Origin: Erysipelotrichaceae bacterium
GTDB taxonomy: Bacteria; Bacillota_I; Bacilli_A; RFN20; CAG-449
Reading direction: 5' to 3'
Length of the DNA: 63,523 bases
NCBI GenBank assembly: GCA_015059045.1
Contig: SVBD01000009.1
Span: 1 to 63,523, forward strand
This document shows, one piece after another, positions 15,712 through 24,749 of this stretch. Each line of letters begins with the position of its first letter. Positions within the stretch are counted from its first letter, which is position 1. The position numbers and the translations under genes were made by a program. Below the pieces are notes generated by a model. That model was not told the DNA's origin, did not search any database, and saw only the letters and a list, made by a program, of their open reading frames with translations.

Positions 15712-17553
15712 ATGAGACGATTTGTGAAGACTTTAATTTTTATTATTATTTTTATTTTAATTGTACTTCTTTCGATATTTATGTTAACTCCTCAAGTATA
15801 TATAAACAAAGTCAACTACATAGAAGTAGTTGATGAAGAAGACAATTCTTTATACTCTTTAATAAATTCTTCTCTTTCTAGCTATGTTCCATTAGAAGAA
15901 ATTAGTGATGAGTTTAAAAAGACAATTGTCACTATCGAAGATAAACGATTTTATTCTCATAATGGATTAGATTACTCAAGAATCACTAAAAGTTTAATTG
16001 AGAATATTAAAAACAATAAAATCACTCAAGGCGCTTCAACAATCACTCAACAATTAGCAAGAATTGCTTATCTAGATAACTCTAAAACATATGAAAGAAA
16101 AATAAAAGAAGCACTTATTGCAAAAAAGATTGAAGAAGATTATTCAAAAGATCAAATTCTAGAGATGTATATTAACAATTGTTACTTCGCTCATAATTTA
16201 TATGGTGTTTCAAGTGCAGCTTCTTACTATTTTAATAAACTTCCAAAAGATTTAAACTATCAAGAATCTGCATTACTTGTTGGTATTATTAACGCTCCAA
16301 ATCTATACGCTCCAGATATTGATTATCATTCTTCAATTAATAAACTTAAACAAATATTATACTTACTTTATGAAAACAAAGTTATCGATGTAGAAACTTA
16401 TTATCAAGAATTAAATCGTGAACTTCATCTTTCTTTGAAAAGTGAAACTAATTCAAATATTCTTTATTATCAAGATGCGATAAATAGGCAATTAGAGGAG
16501 TTAAATTTAAATAAAAAAGAATATCTTAGACAAGGTTTGAAAATTAAATCTTCTTTCGATATTACTATTCATAATAAAATAAATGATATTGTCAAAAAAC
16601 ATCAAAAAACCGCCAAAAACGATGAGATTGCGGTTGTAATTATGAAGCCTTATTCTAGTGATGTGCTTTCTCTTATCGGCGGATTTGATTTTAAGGTTTC
16701 TCCTTTTAATCGCGCCATAGAAAGTAAGAGGCAAATTGGATCCACCATTAAACCATTTATCTATTATTTAGGTTTAAATAAAGGAATGACACCACTTAGC
16801 AAATTCACTAGTGAAGAAACTACATTTAACATCGAAGGAATAGGAGAATATAGTCCAAAAAATGCATCAGGTCATTATGCAAATAGAAAAATAACTATGG
16901 TTGAAGCTTTAGGACTAAGCGATAATATATACGCCTTAAAAACCACTTTGTTAGTAGGTTCCAAAAATGTTGAAGCACTATTTAATCAATTTGGTTTCAA
17001 ATTAGAAAATGTTAATCCGACTATTGGACTAGGTTCTATTTCTCTTTCTCCGCTTGAACTTACTTCTCTATACAATTGTTTAGCAAGTGAAGGAACTTAT
17101 TATAAACCAAATTTCATCAAACAAGTACATTTACAAGATGGCACTTTACTTATTAACAATCATTATAAAAGTAAGAAAATATTAAATAGCTATCAAACAA
17201 TATTAATTAACTATTTACTTCAAGCACCATTTGATAATGCTTTAACTAGTTATACATTACCATCTTTAATTAATTATCAAACAGATATTAAATTTGGTGC
17301 GAAAACTGGTTCCACTAATAGCACTAATTGGGTAATGGGGTTTAATAAATACTATACAATTGGCGTTTATGTTGGAAATGATAATAATGAAGTTTTATCG
17401 TCAAAAAGTCTAGCGAAAATCCTTTTTAAAGAAATCGCAAATAGCTTATGCGAAAACTATTTAGACACTTATTATCAAGTCGATTCAAAGATGAAACCAT
17501 TCACTCTTTATAATAGTTTAAACAATAAAAAAAGTAGGGTTTATTATTACTAA
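15712..17553 (+). CDS. Bifunctional penicillin-binding protein (class A, PBP1-like)
   Basis: 613 residues. N-terminal anchor at 6-27, then a GT51 glycosyltransferase with EDKRFYSHNGLDY (about 76) and QGASTITQQLAR (about 105), then a transpeptidase with SxxK as STIK (about 344), SDN (about 403) and KTGS (about 531). It polymerises lipid II and cross-links peptidoglycan outside the membrane. It is short for class A enzymes, with no C-terminal extension. AGGGTGAG precedes the ATG. Divergent from DUF1934-argS-rpoE. Confidence 0.94.
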   Translation: MRRFVKTLIFIIIFILIVLLSIFMLTPQVYINKVNYIEVVDEEDNSLYSLINSSLSSYVPLEEISDEFKKTIVTIEDKRFYSHNGLDYSRITKSLIENIKNNKITQGASTITQQLARIAYLDNSKTYERKIKEALIAKKIEEDYSKDQILEMYINNCYFAHNLYGVSSAASYYFNKLPKDLNYQESALLVGIINAPNLYAPDIDYHSSINKLKQILYLLYENKVIDVETYYQELNRELHLSLKSETNSNILYYQDAINRQLEELNLNKKEYLRQGLKIKSSFDITIHNKINDIVKKHQKTAKNDEIAVVIMKPYSSDVLSLIGGFDFKVSPFNRAIESKRQIGSTIKPFIYYLGLNKGMTPLSKFTSEETTFNIEGIGEYSPKNASGHYANRKITMVEALGLSDNIYALKTTLLVGSKNVEALFNQFGFKLENVNPTIGLGSISLSPLELTSLYNCLASEGTYYKPNFIKQVHLQDGTLLINNHYKSKKILNSYQTILINYLLQAPFDNALTSYTLPSLINYQTDIKFGAKTGSTNSTNWVMGFNKYYTIGVYVGNDNNEVLSSKSLAKILFKEIANSLCENYLDTYYQVDSKMKPFTLYNSLNNKKSRVYYY

Positions 17554-17563
17554 CCCTACTTTT
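17530..17563. terminator. Bidirectional terminator between convergent genes
   Basis: AAAAGTAGGGTT (17530-17541) / AACCCTACTTTT (17552-17563) with A and T runs on the two sides. It includes the last codons of the PBP gene. Confidence 0.85.
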
Positions 17564-17565
17564 AA

Positions 17566-17931
17566 TTAATCAATTATTTCAACATCTACTTCTTCTTTAT
17601 CTTCATCTTTAGCGAAAAACTTATTTAACTTTTTCTTTCTTTTAATATCGTCGACAAAGATATGATAAATTGGAATAGTTAGGAATAATACCCACCATGG
17701 ATGCCATCCACCAATAGCAAAACCAAGAATTAAATAAACGATAACTACCAATAAATCATAAGATAAAGTTAATTTCTTTAATCCAACTAAAACTGGCATT
17801 AAAGGGATGATTAAAAAGATAAATAATGTCCATGTCCAGCATGACGTAAAATGACTAACTAACACATATGCGATAATTGCAATAAACGTAGATACCGCAC
17901 ACATCTTTTTTTGGAATGATTTTAATTTCAT
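17566..17931 (-). CDS. Multi-helix membrane protein of unknown function
   Basis: 121 residues with four hydrophobic stretches (about 11-27, 33-50, 58-74, 77-92) and an acidic cytosolic tail. The segment GGWHPWWVLFLTIPIYH recalls small 2TM/DUF families in Firmicutes. AGGAGG precedes the ATG. It follows a TPR protein by 12 bases and is probably co-transcribed with it. Confidence 0.75.
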   Translation of the reverse strand: MKLKSFQKKMCAVSTFIAIIAYVLVSHFTSCWTWTLFIFLIIPLMPVLVGLKKLTLSYDLLVVIVYLILGFAIGGWHPWWVLFLTIPIYHIFVDDIKRKKKLNKFFAKDEDKEEVDVEIID

Positions 17932-17943
17932 AATTTTTACCTC

Positions 17944-19746
17944 CTAATTATTATTCATTAAAAATTCTGTTGGATTATTTTGATAATATTCTCTTTCTCT
18001 TTGATTGCAATGCTTCAAAGATTTTTTAAACATCTTTTCATACTTTTTAGTGTTTTCATTAATCAATTTTCCTATCTTGATTAAAGTAAAGTATCTAGAA
18101 CAAGAATATCTTCTTTCAATAGTATCAATTAAAAATGAGTATACTTCTTTTAAATCTAAGTCTAATTCGATTGAAATTTCCGCTAAGAGATTCCCTAAAT
18201 TTTCTTCGATATCTTCTTTGTGGTTATCAATAATATCTTTAAGCAATAAATATGCTTCTTTTGTATTTTTTTCTATACCATATCCTTTAAATAAACAATA
18301 AGCATAAAAGATTAACGAACATGCACAACGGTCATTTCCACTTTTATATTTATTCATTCCATATTCAAAATACTTAATTGCTTCTTCTTTATTTGTGTTT
18401 AACAAGATATTACCTAGTAAAGCATAATCACAACCATCCGCTTTTTCTTTGTCTAATTCTTCAAATTCCTTTTGATAGTCTTGTATTTCTTGATTAAACT
18501 CCCCGTAGTATTTTGCTATCAATTTTAAATATGGATTATCACTTAATGGCCCCTTGTAAAGAAAGAAAGATTCTGAAGTCTTTTTATAACTAGAAAAAGC
18601 CAAGTCGCAAATATATTCTGGTTCAATATTACCCGCTACTTTTTTAATTTCTTTTTCAGCTTTATCAAATTCTTTATCTTTAAGATGAAGATGAGCGTTT
18701 AATACATGAACATAATTATCATTAGGATATTTAGTTTTTAATAATTCAATTAGTTCTTTAACCTTAGAATAATCTTCTAATTTAACTAAGATATCACCTA
18801 GCGATTTATATTTACGAATAGATGGGGTTTTTTCAAGTAATTCATTAATATTTGCTAATGCTAATTTTAAAGAAGAACGATCACCCTTATAAACTAATAT
18901 TTGAGTTTTTAGGAATAAGCTTTCATCATCCTCTTCTCCTAGAGAAAGAACTTCTAAAGCCTTATCAAACTTATTTACTGAAGCAATACAAATAGCTTTT
19001 TTTCTAATTAAAGAATTGATTGGTCCTATTTTTTCAATAATTAAATCGATGTATTTAATGCAATTTTCAAAATCTCTTTTCATAAAGAAATGATTTGAAA
19101 TATAAGAAGCAAACTCAAGAACATATGGTGATAGAATTACTATTTCTAATGAATCTTCATCTAAAGATGAATCATCTTCTTCTAAATTAATCATCAAATT
19201 AATAAAGTGAAGACGCTCTTCTTGAGGCATAATCAAAGTTAACTTTCCTAATATTTGCTTTGCTTTATCTATGTCTTTTCTTGCTAAATAGATTTTAACG
19301 ATAACTTCATAAGAGAATAATTTAAATTGATTCTCAACACCTTCTTGCGTTAATCCTTCTTCAATAATAGAAATTACTCTATCACTATTATCTTTCTTTA
19401 AAATATGTAAAGTGTATCCATATGCAAAGCAAACTAATTCTTGGTGATTACCAAATTGATATTCTCTTTTTGAAATTTCATATGCTTTTTTAAAATCATC
19501 AATTTCGAAAAGTAAAAAAGTTAAATATAGTGGAATAATTTTATTTTTAATTTGTAAATTCCCCTTTGCATATAAATATTCAAAACGGGAAATAATTTCT
19601 TTAACAGTTAAACTATTAAAGCGATAATCGATCATCGTCAAATAGTAAAAAGCAATAATACTATGAGTATTATCGTAAATCCTTTGAAAGCCTTCACGAG
19701 CTTTTTGATAATTACCCTCTTCAAGAGCTTTTACAAATTCTTCCAT
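17944..19746 (-). CDS. TPR-repeat protein
   Basis: 600 residues, almost entirely helical pairs with TPR character (ALEEGNYQKAREGFQRIY at the start; a Sel1-like FYAYCLFKGYGIEKNTKEAYLLLKDII near 475-500). No signal peptide or membrane segment, so a cytosolic scaffold is likely. Start follows GGAAG by about 9 bases. It is followed by the small membrane protein; no specific partner can be named. Confidence 0.82.
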   Translation of the reverse strand: MEEFVKALEEGNYQKAREGFQRIYDNTHSIIAFYYLTMIDYRFNSLTVKEIISRFEYLYAKGNLQIKNKIIPLYLTFLLFEIDDFKKAYEISKREYQFGNHQELVCFAYGYTLHILKKDNSDRVISIIEEGLTQEGVENQFKLFSYEVIVKIYLARKDIDKAKQILGKLTLIMPQEERLHFINLMINLEEDDSSLDEDSLEIVILSPYVLEFASYISNHFFMKRDFENCIKYIDLIIEKIGPINSLIRKKAICIASVNKFDKALEVLSLGEEDDESLFLKTQILVYKGDRSSLKLALANINELLEKTPSIRKYKSLGDILVKLEDYSKVKELIELLKTKYPNDNYVHVLNAHLHLKDKEFDKAEKEIKKVAGNIEPEYICDLAFSSYKKTSESFFLYKGPLSDNPYLKLIAKYYGEFNQEIQDYQKEFEELDKEKADGCDYALLGNILLNTNKEEAIKYFEYGMNKYKSGNDRCACSLIFYAYCLFKGYGIEKNTKEAYLLLKDIIDNHKEDIEENLGNLLAEISIELDLDLKEVYSFLIDTIERRYSCSRYFTLIKIGKLINENTKKYEKMFKKSLKHCNQREREYYQNNPTEFLMNNN

Positions 19747-19797
19747 TTCTTACTACTTCCTATATAGAAATAATAACACATTTTATTATTTCTTTCA

Positions 19798-20448
19798 TTA
19801 TTGATTAGTTAACGCAACAAAAAATTGCATTACTTCCTTTTCAAATTCATTATCTAACTTCTCTAAATGATATTGACTAGCAATTAATTTATAGTTCTCA
19901 TGAGTAATTAATTCAATAGCGTCATTAGATATTCCTTCAACCATTAATCCTTCACCAAGTTTATCAATTTTTTGATGATGAAAAGAATTGATTACTACTT
20001 CTTTATTTTGAAAGGAAGTAAATCTAGAAGAAGAAAGAACTAACATTTTATCTTCTTTGTTATTTTTATGAGATTGATCTAAAATATCTTGAACAAGCGT
20101 CCCTTTAAAAAACACATTGATAACTTGTAAACCCCTACAAATACCTAACACTGCTTTATTATTTCTTATAGCGTAATCTAACACTTTAAAATCAACTTCA
20201 TCAACGATAGGAGAAACTAAAACATTACTTGGATGATTTTCTTGTTCAAAGTATCTTGCATCGATATCATCTCCTCCAGGAAGAAGGAAGCCATCACACA
20301 TATCTAATACTTCTTCTTTATATGAATGACAAGAAATAATAATAGGTGTAAATGAATACTTATTTAACATCTTTAAATAACTAGTATTAACAAATTCTTT
20401 TTCTACGCCATCTTCATATAAAATTCGTGTTACAACGCCGATTTTCAT
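19798..20448 (-). CDS. Class I glutamine amidotransferase-like hydrolase (peptidase C26)
   Basis: 216 residues. GFLLPGGDDIDARYF and the nucleophile elbow GICRGLQVINV (Cys near 105), plus HHQ and a late QYHLE in place of QFHPE, match the gamma-glutamyl-gamma-aminobutyrate hydrolase group. These enzymes cleave gamma-glutamyl amides; the substrate here is not clear. GGGGGA lies 9 bases before the ATG. It follows the MATE gene and is preceded by that gene's terminator. Confidence 0.85.
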   Translation of the reverse strand: MKIGVVTRILYEDGVEKEFVNTSYLKMLNKYSFTPIIISCHSYKEEVLDMCDGFLLPGGDDIDARYFEQENHPSNVLVSPIVDEVDFKVLDYAIRNNKAVLGICRGLQVINVFFKGTLVQDILDQSHKNNKEDKMLVLSSSRFTSFQNKEVVINSFHHQKIDKLGEGLMVEGISNDAIELITHENYKLIASQYHLEKLDNEFEKEVMQFFVALTNQ

Positions 20449-20474
20449 TAGAAATCCCCCTTATACTATATATG

Positions 20475-20496
20475 AAAAAACGTCAATTAATTGACG
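20475..20496 (-). terminator. Terminator overlapping the MATE gene stop
   Basis: Perfect palindrome CGTCAATTAATTGACG (20481-20496) followed by TTTTTT on the minus strand; the MATE stop codon lies in the stem. Confidence 0.75.
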
Positions 20497-21857
20497 CTTT
20501 CTATATTACTATCTACTACTAAATTCTTATACCATTTTTTACTTAATAGAAGAATCATTCCTACTATCGCTTTAATTATTTCAATTGAATAAACTAATAC
20601 ATATAATGTTTTAAAATCCATATTAGTAAAGTTAACTAAAATGATTGCAAAAGGAATTGAAATTAGCCAACAGAAACACGAATCAAACAAGAAGACAATT
20701 TCTGTTTTTCCACCCGCTCTTAAAAGGAAGAATAAGGTTAAGTTAATTCCACTAACTATTAAATAAATTCCATCAAACTTAATTAAATAACTAGCTATTT
20801 CTCTTGCTTGTAAACCTACTCCTGAGTATAAAGAAACAATTAAATCAGAGCAAATAAATAGTACAGCTCCTAAAACCAAATTTACAATTACGGTAATAAT
20901 TAATGAATAGTAAGCCTCTTTTTGTGCGGTATCAAATTTACTTTCACCAACACTATTAGCGACTAAAATAGATACCCCTTGACCAACTCCTAACATTACA
21001 ACAAATAATAAGTTAAAGATAGTTGTAACAATTGGTAATACCGTTGTAGCTAAAGGATCAGCCTTAGAGAAGAAATATACTAATGTAAACTGTGATAATG
21101 ACCATAATGTTTCATTTAAAAATAATGGGATACTCTTTTTAATAATCTTCTTTAATAAGTCTTTTTCAATTTTAAAACTATGAAATAAATTCTTATTAAA
21201 CTTTTCTTTTTTAATTAGAACAATTAAAACTAAAAGAGTCATTTCCACAATTCTATTAATAAAGGTACCAATAGCCGCTCCTACTCCACCAAGTTGAGGG
21301 AAAGGACCAATTCCATAAATAAATAAGTAGTTAAATAACAAGTTAAACATAATACCAATAAAAGTAATAATCATTGGAGTAAATGTTTTATGCGATTCTC
21401 TTAATGTTGAAGATAAAGTAACGGTAATTGCAAAAGGAATAGATGAAGAAATAACAATATTTAAATAACTAACTGCAATATCTAATTCCGCTTCCGTTGA
21501 AACAAATAGACTAGCTATGTCTCTACCAAAAGTAAATAATACAACCATTCCAACAATAGCAAATGATATCGATAAAACATATTTAAGTGCATAACACTTT
21601 CTCATATGCTCTTCATCTTTAGTTCCAAAGTATTGTGAGAAAAATACACCAGCTCCTTCGACAGTTCCAAACATCATCATGTTAAAAACAAATACAATTT
21701 GAGTGGCAACATAAACTCCAGAAATACTAATTTCATCAAGTTGACCAACCATTAATGTGTCTAGTAATGAAGCAAAGTTTAAAAACAATTGTTGTAATAC
21801 AATAGGAAAAGCAATTAATATTAATCTTTTAATAAAAGCAAACATTTGTTTTTTCAT
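20487..21857 (-). CDS. MATE family efflux transporter
   Basis: 456 residues with twelve hydrophobic segments in two halves. It matches the MATE/NorM group in its opening (PIVLQQLFLNFASLLDTLMVGQL) and central GIGPFPQLGGVGAAIGT. Exports drugs or metabolites using a sodium or proton gradient. GGGTGAG precedes the start. No regulator is adjacent. Confidence 0.93.
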   Translation of the reverse strand: MKKQMFAFIKRLILIAFPIVLQQLFLNFASLLDTLMVGQLDEISISGVYVATQIVFVFNMMMFGTVEGAGVFFSQYFGTKDEEHMRKCYALKYVLSISFAIVGMVVLFTFGRDIASLFVSTEAELDIAVSYLNIVISSSIPFAITVTLSSTLRESHKTFTPMIITFIGIMFNLLFNYLFIYGIGPFPQLGGVGAAIGTFINRIVEMTLLVLIVLIKKEKFNKNLFHSFKIEKDLLKKIIKKSIPLFLNETLWSLSQFTLVYFFSKADPLATTVLPIVTTIFNLLFVVMLGVGQGVSILVANSVGESKFDTAQKEAYYSLIITVIVNLVLGAVLFICSDLIVSLYSGVGLQAREIASYLIKFDGIYLIVSGINLTLFFLLRAGGKTEIVFLFDSCFCWLISIPFAIILVNFTNMDFKTLYVLVYSIEIIKAIVGMILLLSKKWYKNLVVDSNIESVN

Positions 21858-21902
21858 TTTCTCACCCTTTGATATTGTAATAAATTATTCATAAAATGAA
21901 AA

Positions 21903-21927
21903 CAAAAAAACAAGGAATTTTCCTTGT
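21903..21927 (-). terminator. Terminator after the lipoprotein phosphatase gene
   Basis: ACAAGGAA (21910-21917) / TTCCTTGT (21920-21927), then TTTTTTTGTTTTC on the minus strand. Confidence 0.8.
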
Positions 21928-21939
21928 TTATTTTGCAAA

Positions 21940-23193
21940 TTAAATTGTTTCAATCATTAAAGTTTTAATTGAAGAAATTTCTTCACTTGTGACTCCAATT
22001 TTTAATAAGTAATTTTCAATTTTTTGACTTAATGAATTACCTTCTTGTTCTTTGATTGTTGGAATGTAGTCTTCTTCAATATCACTTAATTCTCTACTTC
22101 CTCCAATACTTCCAAAATTAGAGAATAAATAATCACGATTTAAATCATCTTCACTTACTCCAAGTAAACCATTAATTAAGTAAGTTAATAATCCAGTTCT
22201 ATCTGTTCCAATACTACAATGGTAGAATAATGGATAATTATCTTCATTACTTAATAATTTAAAAATTTCTCTTATCATTGGACTATTGTTTACTAATGTA
22301 TTCTTATTAGATTCATAGACCATTGGACATTGATAGTAATTAACACTTGTATCAAGTGGACTAGATGTTAAAGATCCAACTTCATTATTATCTGTTCTTC
22401 TTAAATCGATTTCTGTTTGAATTCCTAAGTAATTGACCATCATCTTTCTACCTTCTAAAGTAATTTGACGAGATACTAAATTCATATAATTCTTATTTAG
22501 TCTACCAGTACGATAAATTAATCCTTGTTTAACTCTTTGATTTGTTCCAATCTTCCATCCACCGATATCTCTACAGTTAGCAACACCTTCGATGAAAATA
22601 TTTCTAATAGATTCATCTTCAGTTTTAAAAGAATTAGTTTCACTAGTAAAATGTAAGTCACCAATATATGTTTCTACATTCCAATAATAAGTTGTTCCAA
22701 TTTTTAAATTATAAACATCGTATGAAGTTGCTTCGGAAATAAATGTCCAAGGAGAAGACATATCGCTATTTTCACTAACGTTTAATGTATAGTAATTAAT
22801 TACATTATCTTCACTAGCATTACATTCCCAAGAGAAAGTTACAGGTAGAGGTCTACTATATTCTCCATCACCATGAGCGTATTTTAATACTTCGTTATAA
22901 TCTCCATGCAAGTAAGATTTTTGTTTTTCTGTATGTAAAACTACTTCATCTTCTGTTTTAATAGATTGAAGTAACACTTCAAACTCTCCAGAAATAATTT
23001 GATTTACCTTTTCTTCATCAAGAGTTTTTTCAGGAAGTGGTGTTGATTCTAATGAGCCACTTGTTCCAAGAGAAGAATAAATTGAAATTTCTTCTAAAGA
23101 AGAAGTTCCACTTGTATTGTTATTATTATTTGAACATGAACAAACTGATAATAACGCAAATAAAGATATGATTAATAATTTATTTTTCTTCAT
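21940..23193 (-). CDS. Secreted lipoprotein with FN3-like domain and tyrosine phosphatase domain
   Basis: 417 residues. A lipoprotein signal (MKKNKLLIISLFALLSVCSCS) ends at a Cys. A beta-sandwich, FN3-like region follows (PVTFSWE ... YTLNVSE ... GTTYYWNVETY), then a phosphatase of the dual-specificity/Tyr3 type with the P-loop HCSIGTDRTG (about 324-333) and general-acid region LRRTDN. It should act outside the membrane on tyrosine-phosphorylated or lipid phosphate substrates. The ATG at 23193 has AGAGG 6 bases upstream; the longer frame lacks a signal at its start. Confidence 0.85.
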   Translation of the reverse strand: MKKNKLLIISLFALLSVCSCSNNNNNTSGTSSLEEISIYSSLGTSGSLESTPLPEKTLDEEKVNQIISGEFEVLLQSIKTEDEVVLHTEKQKSYLHGDYNEVLKYAHGDGEYSRPLPVTFSWECNASEDNVINYYTLNVSENSDMSSPWTFISEATSYDVYNLKIGTTYYWNVETYIGDLHFTSETNSFKTEDESIRNIFIEGVANCRDIGGWKIGTNQRVKQGLIYRTGRLNKNYMNLVSRQITLEGRKMMVNYLGIQTEIDLRRTDNNEVGSLTSSPLDTSVNYYQCPMVYESNKNTLVNNSPMIREIFKLLSNEDNYPLFYHCSIGTDRTGLLTYLINGLLGVSEDDLNRDYLFSNFGSIGGSRELSDIEEDYIPTIKEQEGNSLSQKIENYLLKIGVTSEEISSIKTLMIETI

Positions 23194-23341
23194 AAATAAC
23201 CTCTTACAAAAGTATTTAATACTTTTATTTATAGAATCATAATAACAATTTTTTATCATAAATAAAAGAAAGAATCCTTTAAAATGATATCAATTTATTG
23301 CTTTAAATATTATTTATGTTAATATTCTATTTGGTGATAAA

Positions 23342-23917
23342 ATGAATACTTTAGAAGAAATTGAATTATTCGCTAAAGAAAATTATGTTCCTATTGCAAG
23401 AAAACAAACAGTAAAATTCATGTTAGACTTAATAAAGGAAAACAATTACTGTTCATTTTTTGAAGTTGGAACTGCCATTGGATATACTTCAATTATTTTA
23501 GCTAAAGAATTTATTGGAATGAGAATTTTAACAATTGAACATGATTTAAATAGAGTTAAAATTGCAAAAGAGAATTTCAAAAATTTTGAAGTAGAAGATC
23601 GTATCGAACTAATTGCAGGAGATGCAATTAATTTCTCTACTAGAGAACAATTTGATTTAATATTTATCGATGCGGCAAAAAAGAGAAATCGTTTCTTCTT
23701 AGAAAAATATCTAGAAAACCTTAATCCAGGGGGAACTATTATTGTTGATAATATGAACTTAGAAGATTTCTGGGTTGGGGCTAATGAAAATAAAAAAGCT
23801 CATTATGAACAAGTAATGAAAGAATTTAGAGATTATGTAAAAAATAACCCATTATATGAATCTACATTCTATGATGATATCGGGGATGGAATTGTAGTAA
23901 TAAAAATTAAGAAATAA
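23342..23917 (+). CDS. SAM-dependent O-methyltransferase (YrrM/TrmR-like)
   Basis: 191 residues. Rossmann methyltransferase with FEVGTAIGYTSI (41-52), an acidic motif TIEHD, and FDLIFIDAAKKRN (about 101), the pattern of the COMT-like family. The Bacillus relative TrmR (YrrM) makes 5-methoxyuridine in tRNA, and that role is plausible here. GGTGATAAA precedes the ATG. Confidence 0.85.
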   Translation: MNTLEEIELFAKENYVPIARKQTVKFMLDLIKENNYCSFFEVGTAIGYTSIILAKEFIGMRILTIEHDLNRVKIAKENFKNFEVEDRIELIAGDAINFSTREQFDLIFIDAAKKRNRFFLEKYLENLNPGGTIIVDNMNLEDFWVGANENKKAHYEQVMKEFRDYVKNNPLYESTFYDDIGDGIVVIKIKK

Positions 23918-23967
23918 AAAGAAGATCAAGATGACTTTTTAGTCATTCTAGCTATCTTCTTTTTTTA
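23918..23967 (+). terminator. Terminator after the O-methyltransferase gene
   Basis: Outer stem AAAGAAGAT (23918-23926) / ATCTTCTTT (23954-23962), inner ATGACT / AGTCAT, then a T tract. Confidence 0.75.
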
Positions 23968-23981
23968 TTATTATATTAATA

Positions 23982-24452
23982 TTATCCATAAATTTTGATT
24001 CCATCCTTTAAAATCTCTTTTAATAACTCTGGATTGTTCGTTACTTGATTTAAATTAAGCAAATCAACTTTTTTATGTAATTTCTCTCTTAATTCCTCAA
24101 TAATACCAAAATAAGTAAGTCCTGTTTCTGATGTACAAACTAATAAATCAACATCACTTTCTCCATTTGCTTTATTTTTAGCGTATGATCCAAATAAATA
24201 ACAGAATTCAACTTTATAATTTACTAATACCTCTTTAACGATATGCTTTATAAAGTCCAATTTTAAAACACCATGTTCTTCATCAATCTTAAACTTTTCT
24301 TTTAAGATGTCATAAATCATTTTGTATTTCAAAGTATTAATTTTATTTGAATCATTTTCATAATTCGAATATGTTCTAAGTGGCATACCAACTATTTTAG
24401 ATGCTTCTAATTGAGTAATATTATTACAATTTCTTAATTCTTTCAATGTCAT
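23982..24452 (-). CDS. Helix-turn-helix plus MNT-type nucleotidyltransferase fusion
   Basis: 156 residues. Residues 1-55 are an XRE-like helix-turn-helix. Residues 70-156 are a minimal nucleotidyltransferase with GS at 88-89, ten residues, then DVD at 100-102: the exact GS-x10-DxD signature of MntA antitoxins that AMPylate HEPN toxins. No HEPN gene is next to it on either side. AGGTGA precedes the ATG. Upstream lie two perfect 20-bp repeats overlapping the promoter, so it probably represses itself. It could act on a HEPN elsewhere, or have changed role. Confidence 0.85.
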   Translation of the reverse strand: MTLKELRNCNNITQLEASKIVGMPLRTYSNYENDSNKINTLKYKMIYDILKEKFKIDEEHGVLKLDFIKHIVKEVLVNYKVEFCYLFGSYAKNKANGESDVDLLVCTSETGLTYFGIIEELREKLHKKVDLLNLNQVTNNPELLKEILKDGIKIYG

Positions 24453-24471
24453 ACTTTATTCACCTAACAAT

Positions 24472-24526
24472 AGTATACGCAAGAATTGCATATTTGCAAA
24501 TATAAAATACGCAAGAATTGCATATT
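24472..24526 (-). promoter_or_regulatory. HTH-MNT promoter with duplicated operator
   Basis: A 20-bp sequence ATACGCAAGAATTGCATATT occurs at 24475-24494 and again at 24507-24526, 32 bases apart (three helical turns). Each holds the palindrome GCAAgaaTTGC. A -10 TATACT (24472-24477) and -35 TTGCAA (24494-24499), 16 apart on the minus strand, lie within and beside the first copy. Confidence 0.75.
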
Positions 24527-24636
24527 ATTAAAAATACAATATGCAAAAAATAAAATTAATTATTACTCTATTTTTTATATGTTTCCGTTTATTACAACAC
24601 ACAATTTTCATATTTTAAATTATTATAGAATGAAAT

Positions 24637-24722
24637 TTATTTTTTTCTTTTACTAAACAACTTATCTAATAATAGCCCACTAATACATGAAAGTAGTGTT
24701 CCAATAAAAGCCAAAAGAAAAA
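24637..24722 (-). pseudogene. 3' fragment of an spmA-like gene
   Basis: About 86 bases encoding a C-terminal FLLAFIGTLLSC, ISGLLLDKLF and SKRKK stop. It aligns with the last 30 codons of the intact spmA (26264-26854) with several substitutions and a 9-base deletion. No start or body precedes it. It abuts the ATPase terminator, so it looks like a relic cut by the island. Confidence 0.75.
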
Positions 24723-24742
24723 ACGAGAACTTAATCTCGTTT
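24715..24742 (-). terminator. Terminator of the ATPase gene
   Basis: AAACGAGA (24721-24728) / TCTCGTTT (24735-24742), then TTTTTTC on the minus strand. Confidence 0.8.
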
Positions 24743-24749
24743 AATCTAT

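Noticed and set aside
24481-24526. CRISPR-like repeat
   Set aside because: Only two copies with a 12-base gap, overlapping a promoter, each palindromic: operator repeats.
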